A DNA stretch of 64,000 nt from Hirudinaria manillensis (GCA_034509925.1 CM067538.1:4622778-4686777), one strand, 5' to 3'; shown: positions 1 through 28,480, counted from the first letter of the stretch. Notes: generated by a model not told the origin, from the letters alone. Numbers and translations are program-made.

Positions 1-844
1 TCCGATGTCGTCGTCTCTTCTCGTGTTACGTCGACTTGAACAGAAACAAACTAACAAAAATATATGAGAGGATGTATGTAAGTTAAAGATTATGATACTC
101 TGTGAGCATGTTGTGAAATAAAAATGATTATAGGATTTTTATCTATTATTTTATTTATTTATCAAATTTATTTATTTATTTATTTACTTATTTATTTCGA
201 CACGAGCAGATGGCTGGGTGCTTCTTACCTGCTCGCCAAAACATTGATTGCAAAGTGATGATAAAGTCTTGGGTTGAAAATGTTTATAAATTATTAACGA
301 CCGAAAATATTTTTATTGAACATGTGCATATTCGACGGTTTGTGATGTCAGTTTTATTTTTTATTCTGATAAAATCCGAGAAAAATTACGATGAAATGCA
401 AGTTAAATGTTTTCAGAACTTTCTCCATAACTTAAAAAATCTTTAAGTTGAACAAGCATGCAAACTTATTTAGATTTATAATGATTTATTATAAATAATT
501 ATAAATAAAATGAAATATATATAAATAATATTACAATAAATTACGCACAAAATTTTGATGATGTAAAGTGATACGTGGAGTGCCGCTGACTAAGCTTTAA
601 ACTTCCAGCCATTTGTATTTAGCAGGTGTTTTGAGTTCCTTACGCATCCAAAGAGGATATGGGGAGCACTTTATAACCGCAATAACATTCAAATAGCTCC
701 CTTATCAGAAGTTTAGTTCAGGCCGGGTTTCGAACACGAAACGTTACGATCATCGCCGCCATCTTGACGCTCCACCCATCCATCCATCGCCATCACCTTA
801 ACCATCATCATGGCCATTACTATTTTCGTCATCTTCGTCATCCG

Positions 845-1088
845 TCCATCCATCCATCCATCCATCCATCCATCCATCCATCCATCCATCCATCCATCCA
901 TCCATCCATCCATCCATCCATCCATCCATCCATCCATCCATCCATCCATCCATCCATCCATCCATCCATCCATCCATCCATCCATCCATCCATCCATCCA
1001 TCCATCCATCCATCCATCCATCCATCCATCCATCCATCCATCCATCCATCCATCCATCCATCCATCCATCCATCCATCCATCCATCCA
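845..1088. repeat. (CCAT)n microsatellite, about 61 copies
   Basis: A pure tetranucleotide array read directly. It is open in several frames on both strands (His-Pro-Ser-Ile and Met-Asp-Gly-Trp runs), which is a property of a 4-base unit without stops and not evidence of coding. Bases 1-844 otherwise hold AT-rich DNA with no gene that I can support. Confidence 0.98.
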
Positions 1089-1465
1089 GCACAACGTCAC
1101 ACGGTGACATTAAAATTTACAATCAAACGATCCCCAATCAATTCCACCCCAATCCACTTATGGCTACGTGTAGCTGACATTTCGACGCGTCTCATTGAAG
1201 CACTGGGCAGCAATTGTGCCTCATCAAAGGACCAGCCGATGCTGACAAATGAATCTTCGGAGAGCGGAATTAAATTCTTAACGCTCCCCGCGGGAAAGCA
1301 ACAATCTTAGCAAGTGAAGCTCCTAATCAAATCTCGTGCAATCTTTCAGAGTAAGAATCAGGCCATCTCGGGCGACATTGGGTGGGTTAGAAGAGGGGTG
1401 GAATGGGATGGAATAGGGGTAGGGGAAAGAGAAATGGGTGGATGAAGGGCTGGGGCGGGGTTTGA

Positions 1466-1471
1466 TTTATT
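1466..1471 (-). terminator. Poly(A) signal AATAAA of the lectin-CUB gene
   Basis: Canonical AATAAA on the minus strand, about 46 bases beyond the stop codon at 1517. Confidence 0.5.
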
Positions 1472-1516
1472 CAAATTCCTGATGGAATGAATGGCAATGG
1501 ATGGGAAAAGTGCAAA

Positions 1517-15366
<13,850 letters not shown>

Positions 15367-18300
15367 CTGTGGTAGAGAAACTCGCGTTGAGATGTTTCAG
15401 AAATTCAGATGGAAGTTCATGAATTATTTGGCGTTTGAATTCTTATTTTATTTTTTTTTTCGATTTCAAACAAAGCGATATTTCGATGGAGGAATTATAA
15501 TTCGATCTGCCATCTCTGAGAGAGAAGAATCATGGAAGTTTCCAGCCTGGCGTGAAATGAAAGGAGAGTCGGAATCGCAGAGAATTGAAGAAAAAAAACC
15601 AAAAGGTTTTCGATTTCCAGTTCTGTGCCCATGAAAATTCCGGCGAAATTCTTGAGAATTTCTTGCCGGAGGGAAGTGCTGGCTATCGATCAACATGCTG
15701 TCGTGTCCGAAGCATTAAGCAACAAACATTTCAAACGTCGTTCAGTCACCTGCCAACCATGAATGTGTCCAGACGATTCATAGTCGCCCAACTGCGTTCC
15801 ATTCTTCCAAATAACCGTCCGCGGTTTCGCTTGGAATGCCCATATTAATCAGAGTTCCATTTCAGGCTCACTTGACCCCACTCCTGCAGCTCCATGGTCT
15901 TCATTAAGGCAAATTAGCGAGCAACTCTGAGCCAAGTTTTTTTTTTTTCATTTTGAAAATCGACCTCCTGGAATTGCGTGGATTTAATTCGATAAAAAAG
16001 TCCTGAATTTTGCGCTGATTTCTCTGCGAAGTGCTCAGAAATAAAACCGAAGAGTTGAAATTATTAATCAGATTCGAGTGCAGACTTGATCTGGTCGTTC
16101 TCTGTTGATCAGAAAGGTAAAAAAAATGACATACGTCACTTTTAATTCATTACTTTGCCGGCGAGCATTGCAACTGCAAGTAGTAGGAACCTTGGATCAA
16201 ACAGTGGAGACAAGCGCCTTTCACTGTTTGCTTTCTACTGTCTACGAATTGAGATGGAGGCGGGTGTAATGCTGGACAATCATTGAACGCTTTGTGCCGT
16301 TTAATCCAATTACAATCTCATCTCGTGCCATCCTCAATGGAAGGCCGAACGAACCATGAAAGCAATCGAATTCATCAAATTTTGTTAAGAAAAGAAACAA
16401 GACACCGGCAATGCATCTTGTCTCCTCTAATGAGCGCGATTTTTCTAGCAGGGTCGTCTTATGGCTTCCTCGTCGATACGCCGAGTTCAGACACGAGACA
16501 AATGAACTTGTGCCAGCAACCCTCGCACTGACTTAGTCTTACTTCGGTTTCTTACAATTAAAACGAGGTCCTGTTAATCATCGTTCGAAATTTTCTGTAG
16601 CGTGATCAATCTGAACTTCTGTCGTTTCCTGCCCATTTCATCCTTTCTTCCCTTCCAGAGAAACTTATTTATTTTAAATATAAATAAATTAAACTGCTTT
16701 AAGGAATTAAACCAGGCATAATTTTTATTCAAGTAAATGTTTTAAAATATGTAAAATGGCCAGCATCGTCGTCGATATTTGGACAGGCCTGGTGTATATT
16801 GCTTCCATTAGAAACATTATTCCGACTTGATACAAGGCTGCAGAGCAATAAATAGTAGCGAATTGTCGCATAGCCATTTACGGGGGATGCATATTCATGC
16901 CTCCATAAAAAGCCTTTCCGCTCCTCCTTGGGGTGTTCAGAATGGAAGATTTATGCCACTCTCAAAGTGACAAGAGATTCCGCTATCTTGGCTCGGACAC
17001 GGTGTTCGAAATCGGCACTTGGTAGGCGTCCTATATAAATGTTTGAGAGCATTTTCCTGTGAAGAACGTTTTTTTTTTATCTTCATTGTAATCTTCTTCT
17101 TCCTCTTCTTCTTCTTTTCTTTTGATCGTAAGAGACAAATTCGATGACAACCGAGAAGATTGGAACTACGCGACCTCTGAACGCTTTCTCCGGCTTCATG
17201 AATTAAACCATTTTAGCCATTAAAGCAGGTTCGGAGACGTCAAAAGTGGCGTGGAAAAATGGCACGGCCCTGAGAGGGGGCTCTGTCGTGAAGGGTATGA
17301 AATTAGGGACATAATTTCTCGATAAATGAGAACATTATTCAGCTGGGACTGATGGAAGGCCAAGATATCTCTCGACACATCAACTCTGGTCACCACAAGT
17401 TCAGAACGATCGGCTATCCATCATTTTATCCTGCTGCCTGGAACATGTTTTATTCACGACTATTAATGAAACATTTTTTTTCGTTTCCAAACAATTCTCA
17501 ATGAATTCCAGGCCTCTTAAACGCTGCAGCATTTCATAGAATTTCGAGTGAAAATTTCTTCAAATTGACGAGCGAAAAATATTTTCAATTTTCTTCCCGT
17601 GAACTTCACAGTTTAGCCTCCGGGAGCCGCTTGACAGCAATTAGTGAAATGATGTCAATTGACGAAAAGGTCAAGAAAAGGTTCAAAATAATGATATTTT
17701 CTTTTCAAATAGAATTGAGAATTTAAACTAATTTTTCTCCTGAATTACGTGGGCCTGAGGTTGCGGAAATTGCAAGGTCGTCCGAGGTCAAGGAGAGTGG
17801 ATATTTGAAAGTCATAAAAGTTAAATGTCATCGGCTTATTAGGCTGAAAATATGGAAGCTCTTTGTTTTACTGAGGCGCCAAGAGAAAGAATTTACAGGA
17901 GTAATTATAGAAATTGCACTCATAAAGCAAACTTCACCTGTGTTGTGTCGATTTTTCTGCCAGGTAATCTCGGTTAGCTGATTAATTATTAGTCTGCATA
18001 AAAGTTAATTATCCAACATGTTGTCATTCCGAAGCGTTTGTACTTATTTAAAAAAAAATCCTTTTAAATTTCACTTTTGCACGAAAAGAGACTTCACTCG
18101 TCTGCTGATACGAGTTGCTTAATGGCATTCTTGGCGCCGACGAAGCGTTTGACTTGTTTTTTTTTTACATTTCACTTTAATTACACAAATTATTGAAATC
18201 AATTTTTTTTTTAATATTTACTGCAATTAATTGAAACAGGTACTACGAAGTCAATTATCCTTTGGCTTCACGTCGCCCGGAAACTTGATAATTTAAGGAC

Positions 18301-19745
18301 GCCAGTGGGTTCTCAGCCACCTCTCAATGTGAACTTAAATCCACTTATAAAAACAGACGAACGACAAGAAAACAACAAACACAAATTCTGACCTGCGCCA
18401 CATGGAGAGCAGATGGAAATGAGGAAAAGTCCGCAAATTGGGAGGCGACGTCGGCTTAATTTCTGTCTTTCAATCCCTTTCTCCATTTCCTGCGATAAAA
18501 CAACAAAGTCATTAAAACCGGAGCCGCCACGCTGCAGAAATGTTTGCATCTTCGATGAAAGTTTAATTCTCCACTCGGAAACTATGACTCCAAATCACGG
18601 CTGCCCTAGGTTTGGCCCTAGGGGGCCTCCATTCCACCCGCAGTCGGGGGGAGCAATCACGGGCAGCTCCATCCTGCGACTGGATCTGTCCTAATTATTC
18701 TCTCCTTTTCAAGTCGTGCAATTCGCGAAAAGAATTTATCGGGTGATCTCAACGATTTGTGGATCTGTTAGCTGTTCGTCTTGCTTAACAAGAACTTCCA
18801 AGCTCGGGTCGAGTCTGGGCCCAGATAAAGCACGCTGCCTAATCCTTCTTTCCATCCCTCCATCCGCATTCCACACCCCGAGACCGGTGGAACTTCTCCT
18901 GTATGGCTCAGACGCGTCCAAAGCCCTTGTTTCTTAAGACGTTTACTGAGAGAATGCGAGTGTTGGAAACTCAAACGTTTCTATTTAATACCTTTTAATC
19001 GGCTTTGCAAAATGAATTTATAACGATCGATATTATGCCGGGCGACTAAAAATGATTTTTAATTTTAATTTGTAATCCTAATTGATTTAAATTTCATTTA
19101 AAATGTCGGTATATTTCGTAATTTACAATATAATTGATTGTAGTAAATAAATTTTGATGAATATAATTTATTTTGTTTCCCTTCCTATTTATTTTTATCT
19201 CACAGTTTGCGCCAAATTGATTCTGTCGAGTTGCATTCAATTTTCGTAAAATTATTTTCGCAATTCTTTGCAATTCTATCGTTAGAATTATTCTGAAATA
19301 GTAATAATTAAAAAGGAAATTTTGCTTTATTCTGTACCGTTTCGCTCTACAGTGAATAAATTGAATGTAATAATATAAATGCTGATAATAATAGCGACAT
19401 CGTTCTGAGGTTAAAATAATTAGCTTAAGTTTAAGTCATTTACAATCGTTTAATTGTAAAACCATTTAATGCATTACATTAAAGTTTATTTAAGTGAATT
19501 GTAAACAAAGAATTAATTCATCGCAGTTGTCCAAGTTGACCACTTGAAAAAGGTCTATTTGTCTTAGAGTTTCTATTTCGTGACAATCATAATCACAATT
19601 GGTTTTCAATCAAATATGGACCATACTACAACCCTACATTAGCCCTACCCTACCTCTTGTCTAGGGAAATCCGTGGCAAACCGATAAAACTTGTGTCTGT
19701 GAGTTGTCTTTTGTCACTTATAACAAGACTCTTTCAATACCTCCA
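15367..19745. other. Gene-free complex sequence upstream of the lectin exon
   Basis: About 4.4 kb with far fewer simple repeats than its surroundings. I found no exon here with a recognisable domain on either strand. It may be intron or 5' flank of the lectin-CUB gene. The less repetitive composition would fit conserved non-coding DNA, but I cannot test conservation. Confidence 0.4.
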
Positions 19746-19768
19746 TCTCTCTCTCTCTCTCTCTCTCT
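19746..19768. repeat. (CT)n dinucleotide run
   Basis: About 11 CT units. This is the clearest CT run in the window; a GA-rich run near 62770 is the other one. Confidence 0.95.
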
Positions 19769-22252
19769 TGGCTGCCTCGGAGCTCTGTGCCGGATTGGAT
19801 TGGAAAATTAAAATTAATGCAACAACGATGCAATGAACGTCCAAGGAATGAATGATTTCGTGATGTTTCAAGACCAATTATTCGAAGAGCACATGTCTCT
19901 AGATTCGTCGCTTTGAAGTTCCCGGCATAATTGATGTCGATTTCAATGTCATGTTTAATTAATGCTCATCATCATCATCGTCGTCGACAAAGCAACAATT
20001 ACAGAAATTCTATTCAATTGAGGAAAAAAAAATTCTGAAAACGATTGTGAAAATTCCTTTCCGTAGCGCGTATTAAGTCATAATGACAGACATTCGTGTC
20101 GTCATCCACGATTCGGCGCTGAATTTCTCTCCTCCTGGAGTGACCATCCATCATTCCACGATCCTGCGACGTCTTCAACCTCCCGATCTTCCACCGCTCG
20201 TCAACATCCTGGAGACCATCGTCGTCTTCCTCCTCACTTCCATCCATCATCATTGCTCATTCCCGCATTCCCTCCAGCATTTCCATGATAAAAAGGACGA
20301 TGATGCACTTAATAAATGTTTCAAACTACAGCAGACGATGTCTTGCCGTTTCTTTTCCGATTTCGGCGTCTGCTTCGCGTTCGCCAGTCCGCGCCAATTC
20401 ACGACCCACCTGCCCTCGTAATTTACACCTCGGTTCCTCCATTTCCTGTCTCCATCTTTCCGCCATTTTCCCTCTCCTAAAATGATTCCTTCCAGTTTTT
20501 CTTTCCAGGTAAAGGACGCTCCATTACCGGCGCTCCGAGCGGCATTAAAAACTTTTCAACCGCTGAGGAACAAGTCTTTTCCATTGAGTCTGGAAAATCG
20601 TTGAATTGCTTTCCATGACTTTCGTGTCTTTCACTGCTTCTATCTCACCATCGCTCGTCATCATCATCATCATCATCATCCATCTTTATCATTGTTATTC
20701 CTTTCAACTTGTCACGGGTTATAAATGTTGTCACCAGAAAAATTAAAACAAAAATCTAAAAACTATTTCCTCGCTCATCCTCACCTGGTCTACAAAAAAA
20801 AATCATCCTTAAATCATCGTCATCATCACCATCAGCGGTCACCCCTACTCCACCTCCAATAATTATCTCCGCCTATTACCTCACACTGCAATATAAAATG
20901 GAATTGGACGTTTTAGGGAGCATTAAAAGTCGATAAATGCGTCTGCAAGCCACGTTCCCGGGTCGAATCCACGGTCCGACCTGTCAACCCCTGGTTGAGT
21001 TGGTGGTTGAAGGATTGAAGTGTTGAAAACTAGGAAAGGATAGGGCGGTCCTCGTATTAAGGAGTCAATCAATGAGAATGTAGGCAGATAGATTGGGACT
21101 TGTTACGCTCTCATGATGAGGTCTCGGATGAGTTACGAGTCGCTCATGAATTTTTCATCCAACAATCCATCGATCGCCGAGCACAGGTTTCCACTGCCGT
21201 TCGATCTTCCAGGAGTTGATGAGACGGGTGAGAGGCTCCGAGGTGGTCTCTCGACACGGGCACCACCCTTGCACCTGCCTGTTCACCCGTGGACACCGTC
21301 GTCGTCGTCGTCGTCATCATCGATCCTGCATAACAGTTGCACTTTAAACCGTCTTCTCCCCGAGTGTGAGGAGGACAAATTGCTATGCGACGCCCAGGGA
21401 CTTTAGAAATTGTGAAAATCTGAGAAAACTATCACGTACATCCGATGAATTTAACTCACGTACATCCGATGAATTTAATTCACGTACATCCGATCAATTT
21501 AACTCACGTACATTCGATGCATTCGTGTACGATTCATTGAATGCATCCATGCACGATCCACTGAATTTAATCACAAACAATCCTCATTCACTCAGACACC
21601 CGTGCGTTTCGTACGTGAAATGATAAACAGAAATATATGAGAAATAATTTCAATTTTTAAGTTAATTAATGGAGTTTGAACGTGAAAGATTTCTGCCTCC
21701 ATCTGTACATTCCAGGGGGCGCTTGACCTGCAAATTTAGAATTCATAGCAGTAAGGGATGTGTGATGTTTACGCCCGTGTGTGTGCGTTTGCGTGTGTGA
21801 TTTGGTCACACGCGAGATATAATGTGCACCAGTTGAATCTGAGGAAATTCAGGACACGGCTTTGAAAATGAGCGTCACCGCAGGTTGGAACCAATAAAGG
21901 AAATTCTCGCAGACTTATTGACCTCATCTCGAGTCCCCGGGTTCAAGACCCGATGCGAACCACTAAGGCGTGATAATAGGTTCTTCAATCCCAATCTCTA
22001 TGATCCTGCTGATGTAACCGCCTTTCCTACCGTATAGTATCATCACTATCATCATCATCGTCTCCATCGTAAATACTATCATCAATATCATAATCATCAC
22101 TATCATAGTCGTCGTCATCACTATCATCGTTTGCAATCGTTATCATCATCGTCGTTTACTCTGGACTAGTGAAATAACTTCGTATTTGAGGAGATTAATC
22201 TGCTCTAAATTTTAATGGCAAAGGACGGACACGAAGACGAAACTCAGTCGAT
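19769..22252. other. Gene-free stretch with scattered CAT/CGT tracts
   Basis: No supported gene. Short CAT/CGT tracts lie near 19966, 20660, 21295 and 22030-22150. A 24-bp unit is tandemly repeated at 21435-21522 (listed separately). Confidence 0.4.
21435..21522. repeat. 24-bp minisatellite, about 3.5 copies
   Basis: The unit TCACGTACATCCGATGAATT plus TAAC recurs three times with single changes and a fourth partial copy. Each unit carries an ACGTAC core. Confidence 0.9.
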
Positions 22253-22253
22253 T

Positions 22254-22497
<244 letters not shown>

Positions 22498-22804
22498 GGA
22501 TGAGGATGATGGTGATGTTGCTCGCCATGACGAATGGCGGCGATGATGACGACGGCGACGATGATAACGACGATTAAATTAAGGTTGATGGTGACGATGA
22601 CGACGACGAAGAGGGACGGATGGAGTGAGGGAGGGAGGGAGGAGAATGAAAGGAATATCAATGCAACGGTGATGATGGAAATATGACGTTCATATTGATT
22701 CAAGAGCATGCTCTCCATTAAACCTCTGGAAATGATTTCTTGTTGCTGCCTTTAAAAACTGCACTGGAGAGCCGCTGCCAGCGACACGAACAACGGCTGC
22801 ACCG

Positions 22805-23819
<1,015 letters not shown>

Positions 23820-23867
23820 CACATTTTTCCTGCTTCTTCTCGGTCTCACAGCCGGTGATGAATGAAT

Positions 23868-23892
23868 GCTGAGCACTACCAGTGCTCTCAGC
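23868..23892 (-). other. 3' UTR hairpin of retrotransposon copy 1
   Basis: On the minus strand GCTGAG-AG-CACT pairs with AGTG-CTCAGC around a GGT loop, directly after the stop codon. The same hairpin is at 59149-59173 in copy 2. Structured 3' ends are often what the reverse transcriptase recognises in this type of element; that role is inferred here. Confidence 0.6.
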
Positions 23893-23895
23893 AAT

Positions 23896-26800
23896 TCATC
23901 CAAGAACTTTCCGAAGAATATGGGCAGTGCCCAGTAAGGAGATCTTCTGAATCTCCGAAGTCTTTGGTCGTCCTGGTATCAACTCTACATACTTTGTAAA
24001 GTCTTTTCTTAGCGTTCCGAGCGCTCCTACAATTACCGGAACGACTTTAGACTTCACTTTCCACATCCGGTTGATTTCAATCTCCAGGTCCTTGTATTTG
24101 CTAATTTTTTCAGCTTCTTTGAGCGCGATGTTCTTATCATCCGGGACTGAAACATCGATTAGCATGCAAGACTTGGATCTCCTGTCATGGATAACAATGT
24201 CAGGTCTGTTGGCCAATATTTTCCTGTCCGTGATAATCGCATAGTCCCATAGAATGGTGCAATCTTTTATATTCGTCACACTTTGGGGCGTGTGCTCGTA
24301 CCATTTCTTTGGAACTTCCCATCCTAGCTCACGGCATACAATCCAGTGGATGTAACTGGCCACCTTATTATGTCGGTGCAAATATTCAGTTGCTGCTAAC
24401 ACAGTGCAACCCGACGTTATGTGGCTTATCGTTTCTTGGGCCTTGCCACAGATCCTGCAATTGCCATCTATCTGCTGCTTCAATATCATACGTTGATGGT
24501 AACGTGTGTTTAGTGTCTGGTCTTGAGCTGCCATGATCAAACTCTCAGTTTCGCCTTTGAGCCCAGCGCTTCTTAACCAAGCACAGCTTGCTTCTTTGTC
24601 CACCCAATTCTTTTCTAAGTTACAAAAGAATTGTCCATGCATGGGCTTTTCCCTCAATTCATTTATTCTCTCCTTCTCCATGTTGTCCTTTAACATTTCT
24701 TTCACGGATGTTTGAACTGTGGGCAAGGACAGATATTTATTTTTAATTGTCTTTGCTTCCTTAAGGAGAGAATATTTTGCCTTCCCTGCTTCATGCTTTT
24801 TGACAAGACTACAGAGCCTGTCTTTGCCCTGTTCAATATAATCACTCAAGTTAACCATGGAGCATCTGTAAGCAGACATCAGTTGGATAAGTCCCCGGCC
24901 TCCATTGCGTCTCTTAATGTAGAGTCGACTAACATCTCCTTTTGGGTGATGAAGTCCATGCATCGTCAGCAACTTTCGAGTCTTGCGATCCATTTTGTCG
25001 ATTTCAGACTTTCTCCAATCAATTATGCCAAAGCTATAGGTGAGCACTGGAATTGCCAAAGCATTAATTGCCGATAACTTGTTCTTGGAATTTAACTCTG
25101 ATTTGAGAATGAGACGCACTCTACGGTAATACTCTCTGGCTATTTTCTCCTTCATTTCAGGATGTTTAATGTCACCATTCTCATCGATTCCAAGATATTT
25201 GTACGCCTCCTCTTCGTTAAGGCTCTGAATTGAATTGTGATCGTCAAATGGCATGTTTCGGCTTTTGATCTGCTTGCCTCTCTTCATTATAGCTACGGCA
25301 CACTTGTCTAAACCGAACTCCATGCAAATGTCATCAGTAAACGTTTTGACTGTGGTTAGGGCCTTGTTAAGTTGGGTTTCTGTTTTAGTAAATATTTTTA
25401 GATCATCCATGTAAAGTAAATGAGATATTTGTTCTTTTGGTTCTATTTCATATCCTACTTTTAATTTATTTAGCATATTTGATAAGGGTACTAAAGCCAA
25501 ACAGAAAAGGAGGGGTGAGAGAGAGTCACCTTGGAAGATTCCTCTCTTAATGCTTATTCTATTGGTTTTTATGCAACCCAACTGATGACACAGCATAAGT
25601 TCGGTTTTCCATTCTTTCATCGAGCATTCCATGAAACCGGTGATTCTAGCAGGGACTCCATACATCTTCATTGACGCCAAAATCCAAGAATGGGGGACAC
25701 TATCGAATGCCTTCTTATAATCAATCCATGCCATTGCTAAATTCCTCTTCATTCTTTTGGCAGTACTTACAATCATCTTGTTTATAAGCAACTGGTCTTT
25801 ACAACCTCTTGACCCTCGTTGACAGCCTTTCTGTTCTATAGGGAGAATGTTGTTCTTATCAAGGTGTGTGTATAGCCGGTTTGATATTGCAGAGGTCAGC
25901 AATTTATATAAGGTGGGAAGACAGGTTATAGGTCGGTAATTTTTGGATTGTTTTGGTTTGCACCTTTTGAGAGGAGAAATGTTACACCGGAGGTTAGCCA
26001 GGATGGTATATTTTCTGGGTTATTAATCAAATCATTAAAAGCTATTGTAAGTATACTATGGAGAGAGGTAAAACGTTTAATCCAGAAATTTTGTATATTG
26101 TCAGGGCCTGGGGATTTCCAATTTGAAGATTTTTTAATAACTTCCTGAATTTCACTTATTGTAAATTCTTTCCATTCTTCTGTAACCACATTCCTAAATG
26201 CAATTTCCTCATCTCTTACCCAAGCTGCTTCAGTGTTGTGCACAATTTCATTCTCAAGAATTCCTCTCCAAAATTCTTCAATTTTCTCTGCAGAGGGTGG
26301 GTCACTAATTGTTTCGTTTCGTTTACATAAATGACGGTAAAACTTCTTTGCATCCTCTTGGAAAAGCTTATTTTGATGGTACCCATCATTTCTTTTACAG
26401 TATCTCTTTAACCTTTGGGCAGTAGCCTGCAATTTCATCTTAATGTCTTGCTCCTTCTCTTCTAGGGACTTACTTTCGTCTTTGAAGAGGTGTTTAGCCT
26501 TATTGTGAACCCTCTTTGTTGCCACACCCTTTTTTATTTCACTTATAATTGATAAATCCTTCCTGTACTGTTCTACTTTATTGCTGATCCGTACTTTCCA
26601 TGCAGGTTCTTTCCTTCCGACGGGGCCATCTCGTGGTTTCTGTACCCCAGCTATGACACTGGCTGAGCAATAGATTAAATCATTAATTTCGCTTATATTA
26701 AGTTGCCTACCACCTATCATTTTGGATAAGATCTCATTAGCTGCCTTTATCTTTTCTAAGGTATCCTTGCATATTCTTACTTTGTTAAGCTTTGGCCTAT

Positions 26801-27446
26801 TATTGAAATCCAAGTGTTTATTTTCAAGCAATCTACTTTTAATTTGTTGTTCTAAATCAGTAATATTTGTTGCTGGATCTTGGGGGTACTGAATGGTCAG
26901 AGAGTCAATTGCTTTCTGGGGAGACTGAAACTTTCCCTCACTTATCGATTCAATCACAATTTTAGTTTGTGTTTCTGATAGATGCCTCTCTGCGTTCTGA
27001 CATGCACGATTTTTAATGTCTTGGAGTTCCATGTCATTGAATTTCTTTGTGTTAATAATCCATCTTCTGGTGTTTGCTAGAGTATCCTTATTGATATTCT
27101 GGTGTATCTCAGGATTTCTACTTCTCCACGTCGTATAAGTTCCTTTGACAACTCCTCCTTCATTTTTATTAGCTTGCGCATAATAAAAACACCACATCAG
27201 TTCAGCATACTGTTCCTTGGTCCACTGTTGCTTTTTATTCGCTAACTTCGAATTATTGACTTTAACAGTCGACCTGTAATCCTCAGATAGTCCATTTTGA
27301 GACTGTGTCTCGGTCTGGTGACTATTTGAAGAACTTAAGGAAACAACACTACGAATTTCCGCGCGACGTTTATTTTGATCGGCTAATATGGCAGCATTCA
27401 ACTTTTGAAGATATAAAGAATTAGAATTATATTTATTAAAATGCAT
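23896..27446 (-). pseudogene. Retrotransposon polyprotein, broken by a 1-base deletion
   Basis: The first 500 or so codons (from ATG at 27446) stay in frame to about 25943. There this copy reads AACAATCCAAAA where the plus-strand copy reads AACAATACCAAAA. The missing A moves the frame to a stop at 25926. The remaining reverse transcriptase, CCHC finger and endonuclease continue in the other frame down to 23896. The break lies just upstream of the RT catalytic aspartates, so this copy should not make a full protein. A sequencing error is the main alternative. Confidence 0.85.
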
Positions 27447-27561
27447 AATTTATAATCGGAGAATGATGGGCCTAGCAAAACGAAAATTTCAAAACAGCTT
27501 CAAAGCGCCAATACGTTGAAATTTGAAATTTTACGTTACAATGGCGGTCGTTCTTGTTTAT

Positions 27562-27570
27562 AAAATGGCG
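27562..27570 (-). promoter_or_regulatory. YY1-like site in the retrotransposon 5' leader
   Basis: On the minus strand the leader reads CGCCATTTT, an exact match to the YY1-type consensus CGCCATNTT. A second CCGCCATTG lies nearby (about 27540). Copy 2 lacks this segment because its 5' end starts about 96 bases further in. Confidence 0.4.
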
Positions 27571-27597
27571 ATTCCGGCATTAAAAAACCGCACAAAA

Positions 27598-27735
27598 ATT
27601 ATTATTATTATTATTATTATTATTTTTCTTGTCATTACATAATAATAACAATATATTGTGTATTTTATAATCATATATAATAATAGCAATAATAACAACA
27701 ATATTATTATTATTGTTATTATTATTTTTTTTATT
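27598..27735. repeat. Duplicated AT-rich segment, copy A
   Basis: ATT microsatellite, then GTCATTACATAATAATAACA, ATATATTGTGTATTTTATAA and TAATAATAGCAATAATAACA. The same order is found at 28306-28415. It forms the 5' flank of retrotransposon copy 1. Confidence 0.85.
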
Positions 27736-28301
27736 ATTATTCCAGACTTTGGCCAAGATAGCCATTGTTCCAGGAAAGATCGTGTTGCAATGACTTACAA
27801 TTGCAGGAAAGACGCATAAAATAAACGTCATCAAACCCATCATAATCATCATCATCATCGTTGTTGACATCATCATCGTCGTCGTCATCATCATCATCTC
27901 CATCATCGTTGTCGTCGTCATCTTCCTCGTTTCTACCACCCTAGCAATTGTTTTGAAATAACTCATAATAACAATAAAAAGCTGTCCGATTCATTAACCA
28001 ATGAAACATTTAATTTCAATTAATATTACAATTAATTTTAAATATTTTAAATTCCCGCACGTCGGTGACACTTCGTTATCACGTGATGAGAGGATGTTTG
28101 CCGTGAAACGTGAGCTGCAATTTCCTGGGTAATTATTATAAATAATATTAATAATAATAGCAATAGTAATGATGGGGATGATGACGATGACGACGATGAT
28201 GATGATGATGAAGATTGGCGGTGGCAAGGACGTTGATGACGATAAAGAACGGTAAAGACGATGGTGACGATGATAATACAATTAATATTAATATTATTAA
28301 A

Positions 28302-28305
<4 letters not shown>

Positions 28306-28338
<33 letters not shown>

Positions 28339-28480
28339 GTCATTACATAATAATAACAATATATTGTGTATTTTATAATAATGTATAATAATAGCAATAA
28401 TAACAATAACAGCAACGATAATAATAATAACAATAATAATAATAACAATAATAATAATAACAATAATAATAATAATAATA
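28306..28480. repeat. Duplicated AT-rich segment, copy B, plus (AAT)n
   Basis: Near-identical to 27598-27710 over about 100 bases, then continues into AAC/AAT microsatellite. A shorter relative (AATAATAACAATATATTGTA) occurs near 29117. Confidence 0.85.

Noticed and set aside
713-1310. Met-Asp-Gly-Trp and His-Pro-Ser-Ile proteins over the (CCAT)n array
   Set aside because: Six overlapping frames on both strands are open because the tetranucleotide has no stop in any phase.
21930-21965. tRNA-like B box (GGGTTCAAGACCC)
   Set aside because: It resembles a T-arm, but there is no A box at the right distance, no acceptor stem and no cloverleaf. At most a decayed SINE fragment. A similar GGGTCGAATCC near 20959 fails the same test.
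24309-25077. Small plus-strand frames within retrotransposon copy 1 (and their mirror images at 57964-58732)
   Set aside because: Antisense shadows of the retrotransposon ORF; they occur identically in both copies because the DNA is the same.
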